NCBI GenBank assembly: GCA_002493085.1
Contig: DKXQ01000069.1
Span: 6,133-30,146 of the forward strand
Source: Lachnoclostridium sp. UBA7122
Lineage (GTDB): Bacteria; Bacillota; Clostridia; Lachnospirales; Lachnospiraceae
Direction: 5' to 3'
DNA: 24,014 bases
Position numbers and translations under genes: made by a program. Positions 15,162 to 22,976 of the stretch are shown piece after piece. Position 1 is the stretch's first letter, and the number at the start of each line of letters is the position of its first letter. Under the pieces are notes generated by a model that was not told the origin of the DNA, ran no database searches, and saw only the letters and a list, made by a program, of their open reading frames with translations.

Positions 15162-16061
15162 TTACAAACTGTCCCTGTACTCTTTAGCACTTTTAAAAAA
15201 TTCCATAATTGCTTTACCATCACTGTCCATAATTGCTTTTTTAATGTTTTCAAGGCTTTCTATATATTTATCAAGAAAAGCTGTTATGCATCCAGCATTT
15301 GTAAGGCATATATTCTGCCACATTTCCGGTGATGACGAAGAAATCCTTGTAATATCTTTAAAACCGCCAGCCGCCAGCTTTCCATACATGCCATCAATGT
15401 CATGCGCTGCCACAACATTTACAAGCGAGGCGGCTATAACATGAGGACAGTGGCTTATCGCAGCTGTTATAAGGTCATGTGTCCTATAGTCCATAATTTC
15501 ACAGTGCGAACCTGATGCTTTGACAAAACCAGCCAGCCATTCTGTAAATTCTTCAGGAGTATCATCTTCTGGAGCCAGTATATAATACGCACCTTTAAGA
15601 AGTGAGGCATCTGAATTATCATATCCTGTTTTTTCAGAGCCTGTCATTGGATGCCCGCCTATAAAATTATGTGTAAGCCCAAGTTCACAGACAGCCTTGT
15701 GGATATCACCTTTAACACTTCCAACATCTGTAATTAAGCAGTCCTTCCGTATGTATGGCGCAAGCTGTTTAAGATATGAAACATTAGTCAGGACAGGTGC
15801 ACATAGAAATATAACATCACATTTGGAAAAGTCTTCAAGCGATGTGCTGATTCCTGACAGCACACCATCCTTTTTAGCCAGTTCAAGTCTTGGATGTGGT
15901 TTTGTAATATAGTAATTATATGCCATAATATATGAAGATGGGTATAAATTGCGCAGAGATTGCGCAATAGAGCCGCCTATAAGACCAAAGCCGGTAAATC
16001 CGAAATTTAATGTTTTTTTGTCCATTATTGGTTTGTGCAGTGTGCAGTCTGGTGTATTCAT
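15162..16061 (-). CDS. tyrA: Prephenate dehydrogenase
   Basis: The 299-residue enzyme oxidatively decarboxylates prephenate to 4-hydroxyphenylpyruvate for tyrosine synthesis, using NAD(P)+. The Rossmann motif GFGLIG is at residues 24-29. The family segments VIFLCAPV, LITDVGSVK, GGHPMTGSEKTG and HDLITAAISHCPHVIA follow. No ACT domain or chorismate mutase domain is attached, so it is the short single-function type. ATG 16061 is chosen since GGAGG lies eight bases upstream (16070-16074); an ATG at 16076 would overlap that site. It is first in the tyrA-pcrA transcript, divergent from ileS. Confidence 0.95.
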   Translation of the reverse strand: MNTPDCTLHKPIMDKKTLNFGFTGFGLIGGSIAQSLRNLYPSSYIMAYNYYITKPHPRLELAKKDGVLSGISTSLEDFSKCDVIFLCAPVLTNVSYLKQLAPYIRKDCLITDVGSVKGDIHKAVCELGLTHNFIGGHPMTGSEKTGYDNSDASLLKGAYYILAPEDDTPEEFTEWLAGFVKASGSHCEIMDYRTHDLITAAISHCPHVIAASLVNVVAAHDIDGMYGKLAAGGFKDITRISSSSPEMWQNICLTNAGCITAFLDKYIESLENIKKAIMDSDGKAIMEFFKSAKEYRDSL

Positions 16062-16124
16062 AAAACGCCCCTCCATATATTTTAAAGTCAGGCAGATATC
16101 CGCAATCTGCCCTGCTACCTGTAT

Positions 16125-16154
16125 ATTTTAATCTAGTGGCATAAAGATTGTCAA
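16125..16154 (-). promoter_or_regulatory. Promoter of tyrA
   Basis: On the - strand TTGACA (16154-16149) is followed after 18 bases by TAAAAT (16130-16125), about 60 bases before the tyrA start. The leader contains a small hairpin, GGCAGAT/ATCTGCC (16091-16097 with 16105-16111), without a T tract. Confidence 0.6.
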
Positions 16155-16225
16155 GATTATAACAGGATAACCGCATAAAAAGTTATTACCTATTAATCGT
16201 CAGAGCTGAAATTGAATATTGGCTC

Positions 16226-16254
16226 TTGACAAAGCATTTAAAGAATACTAGAAT
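16226..16254 (+). promoter_or_regulatory. Promoter of ileS
   Basis: TTGACA (16226-16231), a 17-base spacer and TAGAAT (16249-16254) form a near-consensus housekeeping promoter. Transcription would start near 16261, giving a leader of about 278 bases before the ileS start codon. Confidence 0.85.
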
Positions 16255-16260
16255 AAGTGC

Positions 16261-16493
16261 ATATATTTAAAAACTGTGATGGAGACGTATTTTGTTATAT
16301 ATTATATGACAGAACCGGCCTTTCTTCTGGGAAGCTGCAGCATGTATATTGCCAGTACATTCCGCCGGTTCCCGCCGTTATACGGGTCATGTATCCGGAT
16401 ACAGTTATGTGCACTGGTATCTGCGTACAGCAGAACAGGTGGTTATGAATGTTGCGGCTTTCATCCTGTTTGCAGGGTGGAAGCCGTTTTATT
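16261..16493 (+). promoter_or_regulatory. T-box riboswitch (tRNA-Ile sensing leader) of ileS
   Basis: A long stem (16272-16406) is built from AACTGT/ACAGTT (16272-16277, 16401-16406), TATATGAC/GTCATGTA (16303-16310, 16386-16393) and GAACCGGC/GCCGGTTC (16312-16319, 16364-16371), fitting Stem I. A GATGGAGACGTA stretch near its base resembles the Stem I GA and AGUA elements. A CTGC-GTACA-GCAG hairpin follows (16421-16433). The antiterminator pairs AACAGG (16434-16439) with CCTGTT (16465-16470) and ATGAA with TTCAT, leaving a TGGTT bulge whose UGGU matches the ACCA end of uncharged tRNA-Ile. It excludes the terminator at 16455-16493. The T-box sequence AACAGGTGGTTATG departs from the usual AGGGTGGTACCGCG. 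I cannot fix the specifier codon; an AUC at 16393-16395 is one candidate. Confidence 0.8.
16455..16493 (+). terminator. T-box-controlled terminator of the ileS leader
   Basis: CGGCTTTCATCCTG (16455-16468) pairs over all 14 positions, two of them G-U, with CAGGGTGGAAGCCG (16473-16486) around TTTG, followed by TTTTATT. Its left arm overlaps the right arm of the antiterminator, so only one of the two can form. Confidence 0.88.
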
Positions 16494-16538
16494 CCTTTAT
16501 GAAAACTATCTGATTATTAATGAAAGGAAGTTAAAGTT

Positions 16539-19500
16539 ATGTATGAGAAAGTTTCTACTGATTTAAATTTCGTTATGCGCGAAAAAAATATTGGAAAATT
16601 CTGGCGTAACCAGCAGATATTTGAAAAGTCAATGAAAGCAAGGGAAGGCAGTCCTGTATACACGTTTTATGACGGACCTCCTACTGCTAATGGAAAGCCG
16701 CATATTGGCCATGTCCTTACCCGTGTTATAAAAGATATGATACCACGTTATAAAACTATGAAAGGCTATATGGTTCCCCGTAAAGCTGGATGGGATACCC
16801 ATGGCCTTCCTGTAGAGCTTGAGGTTGAGAAGCTTCTTGGGCTTAATGGCAAGGAGCAGATAGAAGAATATGGTATGGAGCCTTTTATTAAAAAGTGTAA
16901 AGAATCTGTATGGAAATACAAGGGAATGTGGGAAGATTTCTCAGGTACTGTTGGTTTCTGGGCTGATATGGACAATCCTTATGTAACTTACCATGATGAT
17001 TTTATTGAATCTGAATGGTGGGCGTTAAAAGAAATCTGGAACAAGAAACTTTTATATAAAGGGTTTAAAATTGTACCTTACTGTCCGCGCTGTGGGACAC
17101 CGCTTTCATCGCAGGAAGTAGCACAGGGATATAAGCTTGTTAAGGAGCGTTCTGCAATAGTGCGTTTTAAAGTAGCAGGAGAGGACGCATATTTTCTTGC
17201 ATGGACAACAACTCCATGGACTCTTCCATCTAATGTAGGGCTTTGTGTAAATCCAGACGAGGCATACTGTAAGGTTAAGGCAGCAGATGGCTATACTTAC
17301 TATATGGCAAAAGCCCTGCTTGACAGCGTGCTTGGCCGTCTTGCAGATGAAGATGGTGCAAATGCCTATGAAATCTTGGAAGAATACACAGGAAAGGAAC
17401 TTGAGCATAAAGAATATGAGCCTTTGTATGAATGTGCAGCAAGAGTTTCAGAAAAACAACATAAGAAAGGCTTCTTTATAACATGCGACTCATATGTTAC
17501 AATGACTGATGGTACAGGAATAGTCCATATTGCACCAGCATTTGGTGAAGATGATGCCAATGTAGGACGCAAATACGGGCTTCCGTTTGTACAGTTTGTA
17601 AACGAAAAAGGTGAAATGACAGAAGAAACACCATTTGCAGGGCTGTTTGTAAAGAAGGCAGACCCTGAAGTGCTTAAAGACCTTGACAGGCGTGGACAGC
17701 TTTTTGCTGCTCCTAAATTTGAGCATGATTATCCGCACTGCTGGAGATGTGACACACCACTTATTTACTATGCACGTGAATCATGGTTTATAAAAATGAC
17801 AGAAATTAAAGATGATCTTGTGCGAAATAATAATACAGTCAACTGGATTCCTGATTCTATTGGTACAGGACGCTTTGGCAACTGGCTTGAAAATATACAG
17901 GACTGGGGAATTTCCCGTAACCGCTACTGGGGTACACCTTTAAATATATGGGAGTGCGAAGGCTGCGGACACCAGGAGGCTATAGGAAGCCGCAAGGAGC
18001 TTGCAGGCCGCAGTGGGAATCCTGATGATGCAAAAACAGAACTACACCGCCCTTACATTGATGATGTTACATTTAAATGCCCAGAGTGTGGCGGCCTGAT
18101 GAAACGTGTGCCAGAAGTTATTGACTGCTGGTTTGACTCAGGAGCTATGCCTTTTGCACAACATCACTATCCATTTGAGAATAAAGAAATATTTGAACAG
18201 CAGTTTCCAGCACAGTTTATTTCAGAGGCTGTAGACCAGACAAGAGGATGGTTCTATTCTCTTATGGCCGAGTCGGTTCTCTTATTTAATAAAGCACCTT
18301 ATGAAAATGTAATAGTTTTAGGACATGTGCAGGACGAAAATGGCCAGAAGATGAGCAAATCAAAGGGCAATGCCATTGACCCGTTTGAAGCTCTTGAAAC
18401 TTATGGTGCAGATGCAATACGCTGGTATTTTTATGTAAACAGTGCACCATGGCTGCCAAACCGTTTTCATGGCAAAGCAGTACAAGAGGGCCAGCGCAAG
18501 TTTATGGGTACACTTTGGAACACATATGCTTTCTTTGTGCTTTATGCCAATATAGACGGATTCGATGCTACAAAATACACACTGGACTATGATAAACTGG
18601 CTGTTATGGATAAATGGCTGCTTTCACGCCTTAACAGCACAGTAAAAGAAGCAGATGAAAATCTTGATGCATACCGCATACCTGAAACTGCAAAAGCACT
18701 ACAGGGATTTGTAGATGAGATGAGCAACTGGTACGTAAGGCGCTGCCGTGAGCGTTTCTGGGCAAAAGGCATGGAGCAGGATAAGATTAATGCTTATATG
18801 ACACTGTATACTGCACTTGTGGCAATTTCAAAGGCAGCAGCGCCTATGATTCCATTTATGACAGAGGAAATATACAGAAACCTTGTATGTTCAGTTGACA
18901 GCAGTGCGCCAGAAAGCGTACATCTGTGTGATTATCCTGAAGCAGATGAATCTGTTATTGACAAGAAGCTCGAAGCAGATATGGAAACAGTGCTTGATAC
19001 AGTTGTTATAGGGCGTGCATGCAGAAATACAGCTAATGTAAAAAACCGCCAGCCAATAAGCAGAATGTTTATAAAAGCAGATGCTGCCCTTTCAGAATTT
19101 TATCTTGATATTATAAAAGATGAACTTAATGTTAAAGAAGCAGTTATTACAGATGATGTAAGCACTCTTACAACATACAGTTTTAAACCTCAGTTAAAGA
19201 CACTTGGCCGCAGGTTTGGAAAGAATATCAATGTAGTAAAAGAAATACTTGCAAATCTTGACGGGCAGAAGGCCATGGCAGAGATAAACAATAATGGAAC
19301 ACTTGTAATTACTGTAGATGGCAAAGAAGAAGTGCTGGAAAAAGAAGACCTGCTTATTGAATCAGCACAGATGGAAGGATTTATTTCTGGTGAAGACCAT
19401 GGCATTACAGTAGTGCTTGACATAAATCTTACACCAGAACTTATAGAAGAAGGATTTGTGCGTGAAATTATAAGCAAAGTGCAGACAATGCGCAAAGATG

Positions 19501-19703
19501 CAGGGTTTGAAGTTATGGACCATATACGCATAAGCGTAAAAGATAATGATAAGATAACAGAAATTATTAAAAATAATGAAAATAGCATTAAGCAGGAAGT
19601 TCTTGCCAATGAAGCTGTGTATGGCACAGTAACAGGCTTTACAAAAGAGTGGAATATAAATGGTGAAAAAGTGATGCTTGGAGTTGAAAAAATGCAGCCG
19701 TAA
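16539..19703 (+). CDS. ileS: Isoleucyl-tRNA synthetase (long, Thermus/type-2-like form)
   Basis: The 1054-residue class I synthetase charges tRNA-Ile. The HIGH motif is at residues 55-58 and KMSKS at 604-608. Cys pairs CPRC (182-185), CEGC (473-476) and CPEC (514-517) suggest bound zinc. The editing (CP1) domain lies between, with the conserved TTTPWTLPSN and GTGIVHIAPAFGEDD segments. The anticodon-binding region starts after ALRDF-like QGFVDEMSNWYVRR, and a C-terminal extension of about 200 residues (LTPELIEEGFVREI) is the kind found in long type-2/eukaryote-like enzymes rather than E. coli-type ones. That class is often naturally tolerant of mupirocin, an inference here. GGAAG (16525-16529) precedes ATG 16539. 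Expression is controlled by the upstream T-box. Confidence 0.97.
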   Translation: MYEKVSTDLNFVMREKNIGKFWRNQQIFEKSMKAREGSPVYTFYDGPPTANGKPHIGHVLTRVIKDMIPRYKTMKGYMVPRKAGWDTHGLPVELEVEKLLGLNGKEQIEEYGMEPFIKKCKESVWKYKGMWEDFSGTVGFWADMDNPYVTYHDDFIESEWWALKEIWNKKLLYKGFKIVPYCPRCGTPLSSQEVAQGYKLVKERSAIVRFKVAGEDAYFLAWTTTPWTLPSNVGLCVNPDEAYCKVKAADGYTYYMAKALLDSVLGRLADEDGANAYEILEEYTGKELEHKEYEPLYECAARVSEKQHKKGFFITCDSYVTMTDGTGIVHIAPAFGEDDANVGRKYGLPFVQFVNEKGEMTEETPFAGLFVKKADPEVLKDLDRRGQLFAAPKFEHDYPHCWRCDTPLIYYARESWFIKMTEIKDDLVRNNNTVNWIPDSIGTGRFGNWLENIQDWGISRNRYWGTPLNIWECEGCGHQEAIGSRKELAGRSGNPDDAKTELHRPYIDDVTFKCPECGGLMKRVPEVIDCWFDSGAMPFAQHHYPFENKEIFEQQFPAQFISEAVDQTRGWFYSLMAESVLLFNKAPYENVIVLGHVQDENGQKMSKSKGNAIDPFEALETYGADAIRWYFYVNSAPWLPNRFHGKAVQEGQRKFMGTLWNTYAFFVLYANIDGFDATKYTLDYDKLAVMDKWLLSRLNSTVKEADENLDAYRIPETAKALQGFVDEMSNWYVRRCRERFWAKGMEQDKINAYMTLYTALVAISKAAAPMIPFMTEEIYRNLVCSVDSSAPESVHLCDYPEADESVIDKKLEADMETVLDTVVIGRACRNTANVKNRQPISRMFIKADAALSEFYLDIIKDELNVKEAVITDDVSTLTTYSFKPQLKTLGRRFGKNINVVKEILANLDGQKAMAEINNNGTLVITVDGKEEVLEKEDLLIESAQMEGFISGEDHGITVVLDINLTPELIEEGFVREIISKVQTMRKDAGFEVMDHIRISVKDNDKITEIIKNNENSIKQEVLANEAVYGTVTGFTKEWNINGEKVMLGVEKMQP

Positions 19704-19723
19704 TCCCACTGGCTTTAGACGAG

Positions 19724-19751
19724 CGGAGTGCGGTGAAAGCCGCACACTCCG
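19724..19751 (+). other. Hairpin just after ileS
   Basis: CGGA-GTGCGG (19724-19733) pairs with CCGCAC-AC-TCCG (19740-19751), leaving a 2-base bulge and a short TGAAAG loop. There is no T tract, so it probably protects the mRNA end or assists the terminator that follows. Confidence 0.5.
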
Positions 19752-19763
19752 TTCTTAGGAGGG

Positions 19764-19788
19764 AGAAGTGCTGAAAGGCACTTCTTTT
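19764..19788 (+). terminator. Terminator of ileS
   Basis: AGAAGTGC (19764-19771) pairs perfectly with GCACTTCT (19778-19785) around TGAAAG, followed by TTT. It shares the TGAAAG loop with the hairpin before it. Recognisable methyltransferase sequence begins about 12 bases later. Confidence 0.85.
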
Positions 19789-19796
19789 ATCTGACA
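19788..19796 (+). repeat. Left copy of a 9-bp direct repeat flanking the methyltransferase island
   Basis: TATCTGACA occurs here and again at 21614-21622. The two copies bracket the truncated methyltransferase and the Dam gene, and this copy lies exactly where the methyltransferase homology is cut off. The repeat is short, so a chance match is not excluded. Confidence 0.4.
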
Positions 19797-20493
19797 AATT
19801 GAACCAACGACAGTCTGGTCATTTCCGGACAGAGGCAGTTGGGCAACACATTCAGGAAAGTATCGTGGAAATTGGTCACCATATGTACCAAGAAATCTTA
19901 TACTCCGTTATTCAAATCCTGGCGACTGGGTTTTGGATCAATTTATGGGTAGCGGAACAACTTTAGTAGAAGCAAAACTACTCAATCGTAATGCGGCAGG
20001 TGTTGATATCAATCCGCAATCTGTTTTAATTTCTAAAAAAAATTTAAAATTCCAATGTGAAACAAATCCAAAAATATTTGCAATAAATGGAAATGCTACA
20101 AACTTGCATTTTATTAAAGATAACTGTATTGACTTTATCTGTACACATCCGCCATATTCAAATATCATCAAATATAGTAAAGGCATTGAGGGGGATATTT
20201 CTTTGCTTAGTGTGGAAAACTTTTTGATTGAAATGAAAAAAGTGGCAGAGGAATCCTTCCGAAGCTTAAAGAAAGGTAAAATATGTGCTGTAATGATTGG
20301 GGATATAAGGAAATATGGAAAAGTAATTCCATTAGGATTTTATATAATGGAATGTTTTCTGCAAGCAGGATTTGTCAATAAAGAGATTATCATTAAAGAA
20401 CAGCATAATTGTCTTTCAACAGATTATTGGAAGAAACAAAACAATAATTTTCTTCTGCTGGCACATGAGTATATTTTCGTATTCCAAAAATAA
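19795..20493 (+). pseudogene. 5'-truncated DNA methyltransferase (N4/N6 type)
   Basis: After TGA 19792-19794 the frame is open to TAA 20491-20493, and from EPTTVWSFPDRG (19801 on) it reads like a DNA methyltransferase: WATHSGKYRGNWSPY, the AdoMet motif DQFMGSGTTLVEAK (motif I), DINPQS, and the catalytic-type THPPYSNI (motif IV). There is no in-frame ATG, GTG or TTG before TTG 19933, which lies inside motif I and has no ribosome binding site. The start and first residues are therefore missing, presumably lost at a recombination junction next to the ileS terminator. A rare ATT start at 19798 is the only alternative and has no ribosome binding site. The C-terminal part seems complete. It may be the leftover of a restriction-modification or phage-type methyltransferase. 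Confidence 0.8.
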
Positions 20494-20521
20494 ACTAATT
20501 TATAAAAAGTGAAAGTTTTAG

Positions 20522-20550
20522 TTGTCATTTATCATATTTATAAGTATAAT
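20522..20550 (+). promoter_or_regulatory. Promoter of the dam-like gene
   Basis: TTGTCA (20522-20527), a 17-base spacer and a perfect TATAAT (20545-20550) lie 50 bases before the dam start. The gene thus has its own promoter, independent of the truncated methyltransferase. Confidence 0.8.
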
Positions 20551-20599
20551 AGATACGTAAAATATTAATTTTTTGTGAATATAGAGAATAGGAGACAGA

Positions 20600-21448
20600 A
20601 TGAGCCATCCAGGTGCTGCTCCATTTGTGAAGTGGGCTGGTGGAAAGCGTCAGTTACTACCACAGATAAAAGAGCGTATGCCAGAACAATATAATAATTA
20701 TTTTGAACCATTTGTAGGTGGTGGTGCTGTAATATTTGAATTGCTACCTGCCAATGCTTTGATAAATGATATAAACAAGGCATTAATAAATACATATCAG
20801 CAAATTCGTAATGTATCAGAAGCATTTTTGAAAGCAGTAAACAAATTAGACGAGGAAATGTTAGGAAAAGGAACTGAAGTTCTTGGTAAGAAATACTATT
20901 ATTCTCTTAGAGAGCATTACAACAATAAGCTGATGAAAGCAGAGTTTGATGTGGAGCTAGCTGCACTGTTTGTATTTATTAATAAACATTGTTTTAATGG
21001 TTTGTATCGTGTAAACAGTAAAGGATTATTTAATGTGCCTTATAATAATAGCCGAAGAGTATCTGTGGATGAAAGGACTATTATAGAAACGTCAGAATAT
21101 CTTAAGCATGTAAATATTATTGACGGTGACTTTGAAGTGGCTTGCAAGGATGCAAAGAAGGGTGATTTTATATTTATAGATAGTCCTTATGCACCGTTGA
21201 ATCCAGCTTCTTTTGAATCTTACACAAAAGATGGATTTGACATAGAAAGTCACAAGCGGCTGGCAAGGCTATTTGATGAATTAACTGCCAGAGGCTGTTA
21301 TTGTATGCTTACAAATCATAATACAGATTTAATAAATAAATTGTATGGTAACAAAGGATATAAGATAGATATTGTAAATGTAAAGCGTATGATTAATTCA
21401 GATGCATCTAAAAGGGTTGGAGAAGAAGTAATTATATGCAATTATTAG
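20600..21448 (+). CDS. dam: Dam-family DNA adenine N6-methyltransferase (D12 class)
   Basis: The 282-residue enzyme has the D12-class order: FVKWAGGKRQLL (9-20) and PFVGGGAVIFELL (AdoMet binding), INDINKALIN, then the NKHCFNGLYRVN and FNVPYN target-recognition region, and the catalytic motif at 194-197. That motif reads DSPY instead of the usual DPPY. This family (Dam, DpnM, MboI-type) commonly methylates adenine in GATC, which is only a guess here. GGAG (20591-20594) is five bases before ATG. No restriction enzyme lies beside it, so it looks like an orphan methyltransferase or a surviving part of a restriction-modification system, within an island between ileS and prs. Confidence 0.93.
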   Translation: MSHPGAAPFVKWAGGKRQLLPQIKERMPEQYNNYFEPFVGGGAVIFELLPANALINDINKALINTYQQIRNVSEAFLKAVNKLDEEMLGKGTEVLGKKYYYSLREHYNNKLMKAEFDVELAALFVFINKHCFNGLYRVNSKGLFNVPYNNSRRVSVDERTIIETSEYLKHVNIIDGDFEVACKDAKKGDFIFIDSPYAPLNPASFESYTKDGFDIESHKRLARLFDELTARGCYCMLTNHNTDLINKLYGNKGYKIDIVNVKRMINSDASKRVGEEVIICNY

Positions 21449-21613
21449 AAGAGCTGCTTATCCGTAAGCAGCCCCAAGTGTCATTATGTATTTATATATT
21501 AAAAACGAACACTGGGGAAAAGAAGAAAGGAGTTGCACCACAGCAGAGGGAGCTACTGTGGTGTCAAATGAAAAAAATGAAAAAGAATCTATTTCAAACA
21601 TTAGTCAATAAGC

Positions 21614-21622
21614 TATCTGACA
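21614..21622 (+). repeat. Right copy of the 9-bp direct repeat flanking the island
   Basis: TATCTGACA repeats the sequence at 19788-19796, about 1.8 kb away, and is directly followed by the terminator-like hairpin at 21624-21647. Confidence 0.4.
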
Positions 21623-21623
21623 C

Positions 21624-21647
21624 ACAGGTCTGCTATAACAGGCCTGT
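21624..21647 (+). terminator. Terminator-like hairpin downstream of dam
   Basis: ACAGGTCTG (21624-21632) pairs with CAGGCCTGT (21639-21647), nine steps with one G-U pair, around a CTATAA loop, followed by TATTTAG. The T tract is weak, but it is the best terminator candidate after dam. Confidence 0.55.
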
Positions 21648-21781
21648 TATTTAGTATTGCCGTTTTCCTAAGCATGAATACATTATATAATGCAAATGTG
21701 TTCGTATTTTGTCCTAAGTATGAACGATTTATTAATTTGTATAATTAAACGTAAAGAAATAGTTAATTGTTGCTATCCACA

Positions 21782-22954
21782 TTATAGTTTTCCATACTTT
21801 TTCAGTATGTTATGTATGCGTTCGGCAGGATTTAAAAGTTCACTTATTGACTGGTCATGGTTGAGTGTATCAATAAGCAGGGCAACATATTTGCTCATAT
21901 CGACATTGATATAATATTCACGCGAAAGAAGTTCCTCTGGCTGGTATACAAGGTTTGTTGTGAGTATGCGGTAGATTAACCCCTTTTCATATGCCTCATC
22001 AAACTTGTCCATTCCACTTGTAAAAAGACCAAATGTTGCTGCTACAAGTATACGGCCTGCTTTGCGGCGTTTAAGCTCTGTGGCAACGTCAATCATGCTT
22101 TCGCCAGATGATATCATGTCATCAATAATTATAACATCTTTTCCCTCAAGGTCTGAGCCCAGAAATTCATGTGCAATAATAGGGTTACGCCCGTCTACAA
22201 TTTTACTGTAATCACGGCGCTTATAAAACATTCCTATATCAATTCCAAGGACATTGGCATAGTATACTGCACGTCCCATTGCTCCTTCATCAGGACTTAT
22301 GGCCATCAGGTGTTCTGTATCAATCTGGATGTCAGGTATGTTTTTTAATAATGCTTTGATAAACTGGTAAGTTGGCTGTACTGTTTCAAAGCTTTTAAGT
22401 GGAATAGCATTTTGCACACGTGGGTCGTGGGCATCAAATGTTATAATGCTTTCTACACCCATTTGTGTAAGTTCCTGCAGTGCAAGTGCACAGTCCAGCG
22501 ATTCCCGTGTACTTCTGCGGTGCTGGCGGCTTTCATAGAGAAATGGCATAATTACTGTAATACGTCTTGCTTTGCCTCCTACAGCAGCGATAATACGCTT
22601 GAGGTCCTGGTAATGGTCATCAGGCGACATATGGTTTGTGTGGCCACATACAGTATATGTAAGACTATAGTTACACACATCTACAAGTATGTACAAATCT
22701 TCACCTCTTACAGACTCCCGGATAAGTCCTTTAGCTTCACCTGAACCAAAACGCGGGCAGGCACAATCAATCATAAATGAATCCCTGTTGTAGCCTGCAA
22801 ATGTAGATGCAGCGGCATGCTGTTTAGCCCTCTTAGCTCTCCAGCCAACGATGTAGTCATTGACCTTTTCTCCCATACTGTGGCTGCTTTCAAGTGCAAG
22901 AATGCCAAGTGTTCCATATGGTATTGTTTCTGCGAGTTTGTCATGTCGTTTCAT
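21782..22954 (-). CDS. prs: Ribose-phosphate pyrophosphokinase
   Basis: The 390-residue protein makes phosphoribosyl pyrophosphate from ribose 5-phosphate and ATP for nucleotide, histidine and tryptophan synthesis. It has the conserved RRSTRESLDCALALQEL segment (146-162), FDAHDPRVQNA (173-183) in place of the classical DLHA-type flag region, and the PRPP-binding loop DVIIIDDMISSGESM (273-287). It is longer than the typical 310-320-residue Prs, with extra sequence at the N-terminus (about 1-75), the form common in Clostridia. GGAGG (22963-22967) eight bases upstream favours ATG 22954 over ATG 22969. It lies 22 bases behind the helicase loader gene and is probably in the same operon. Confidence 0.95.
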   Translation of the reverse strand: MKRHDKLAETIPYGTLGILALESSHSMGEKVNDYIVGWRAKRAKQHAAASTFAGYNRDSFMIDCACPRFGSGEAKGLIRESVRGEDLYILVDVCNYSLTYTVCGHTNHMSPDDHYQDLKRIIAAVGGKARRITVIMPFLYESRQHRRSTRESLDCALALQELTQMGVESIITFDAHDPRVQNAIPLKSFETVQPTYQFIKALLKNIPDIQIDTEHLMAISPDEGAMGRAVYYANVLGIDIGMFYKRRDYSKIVDGRNPIIAHEFLGSDLEGKDVIIIDDMISSGESMIDVATELKRRKAGRILVAATFGLFTSGMDKFDEAYEKGLIYRILTTNLVYQPEELLSREYYINVDMSKYVALLIDTLNHDQSISELLNPAERIHNILKKYGKL

Positions 22955-22976
22955 AATGGTATCCTCCATAATGTAT

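Larger units (their letters stand above)
21449..21781. other. Intergenic tail of the island with three hairpins, no convincing gene
   Basis: Hairpins are GCTGCTTA/TAAGCAGC (21453-21460, 21465-21472) directly after dam, CACCACAG/CTGTGGTG (21536-21543, 21556-21563), and the terminator-like one at 21624-21647. TCCTAAGCATGAA (21666-21678) recurs with one change as TCCTAAGTATGAA (21712-21724). An open frame of 72 codons (21436-21654) runs across two hairpins and resembles no protein I know, though AAAGGAG at about 21526 is a possible ribosome binding site. Confidence 0.5.

Noticed and set aside
15124..15444. 106-codon + strand open frame over tyrA
   Set aside because: It is antisense to the conserved tyrA coding sequence and has no ribosome binding site or homology.
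16391..16402. 12-bp palindrome GTATCCGGATAC as an operator
   Set aside because: It lies inside the ileS leader, where its bases are explained by the long Stem I-like structure.
19795..21448. DpnII-type system with two methyltransferases and an endonuclease
   Set aside because: There is no room for or trace of an endonuclease between or beside the two genes, and the truncated one does not look like DpnA.
21436..21654. 72-codon open frame overlapping the end of dam
   Set aside because: It starts inside dam, crosses two strong hairpins, has no recognisable domain and no well-spaced ribosome binding site, so it is more likely non-coding.
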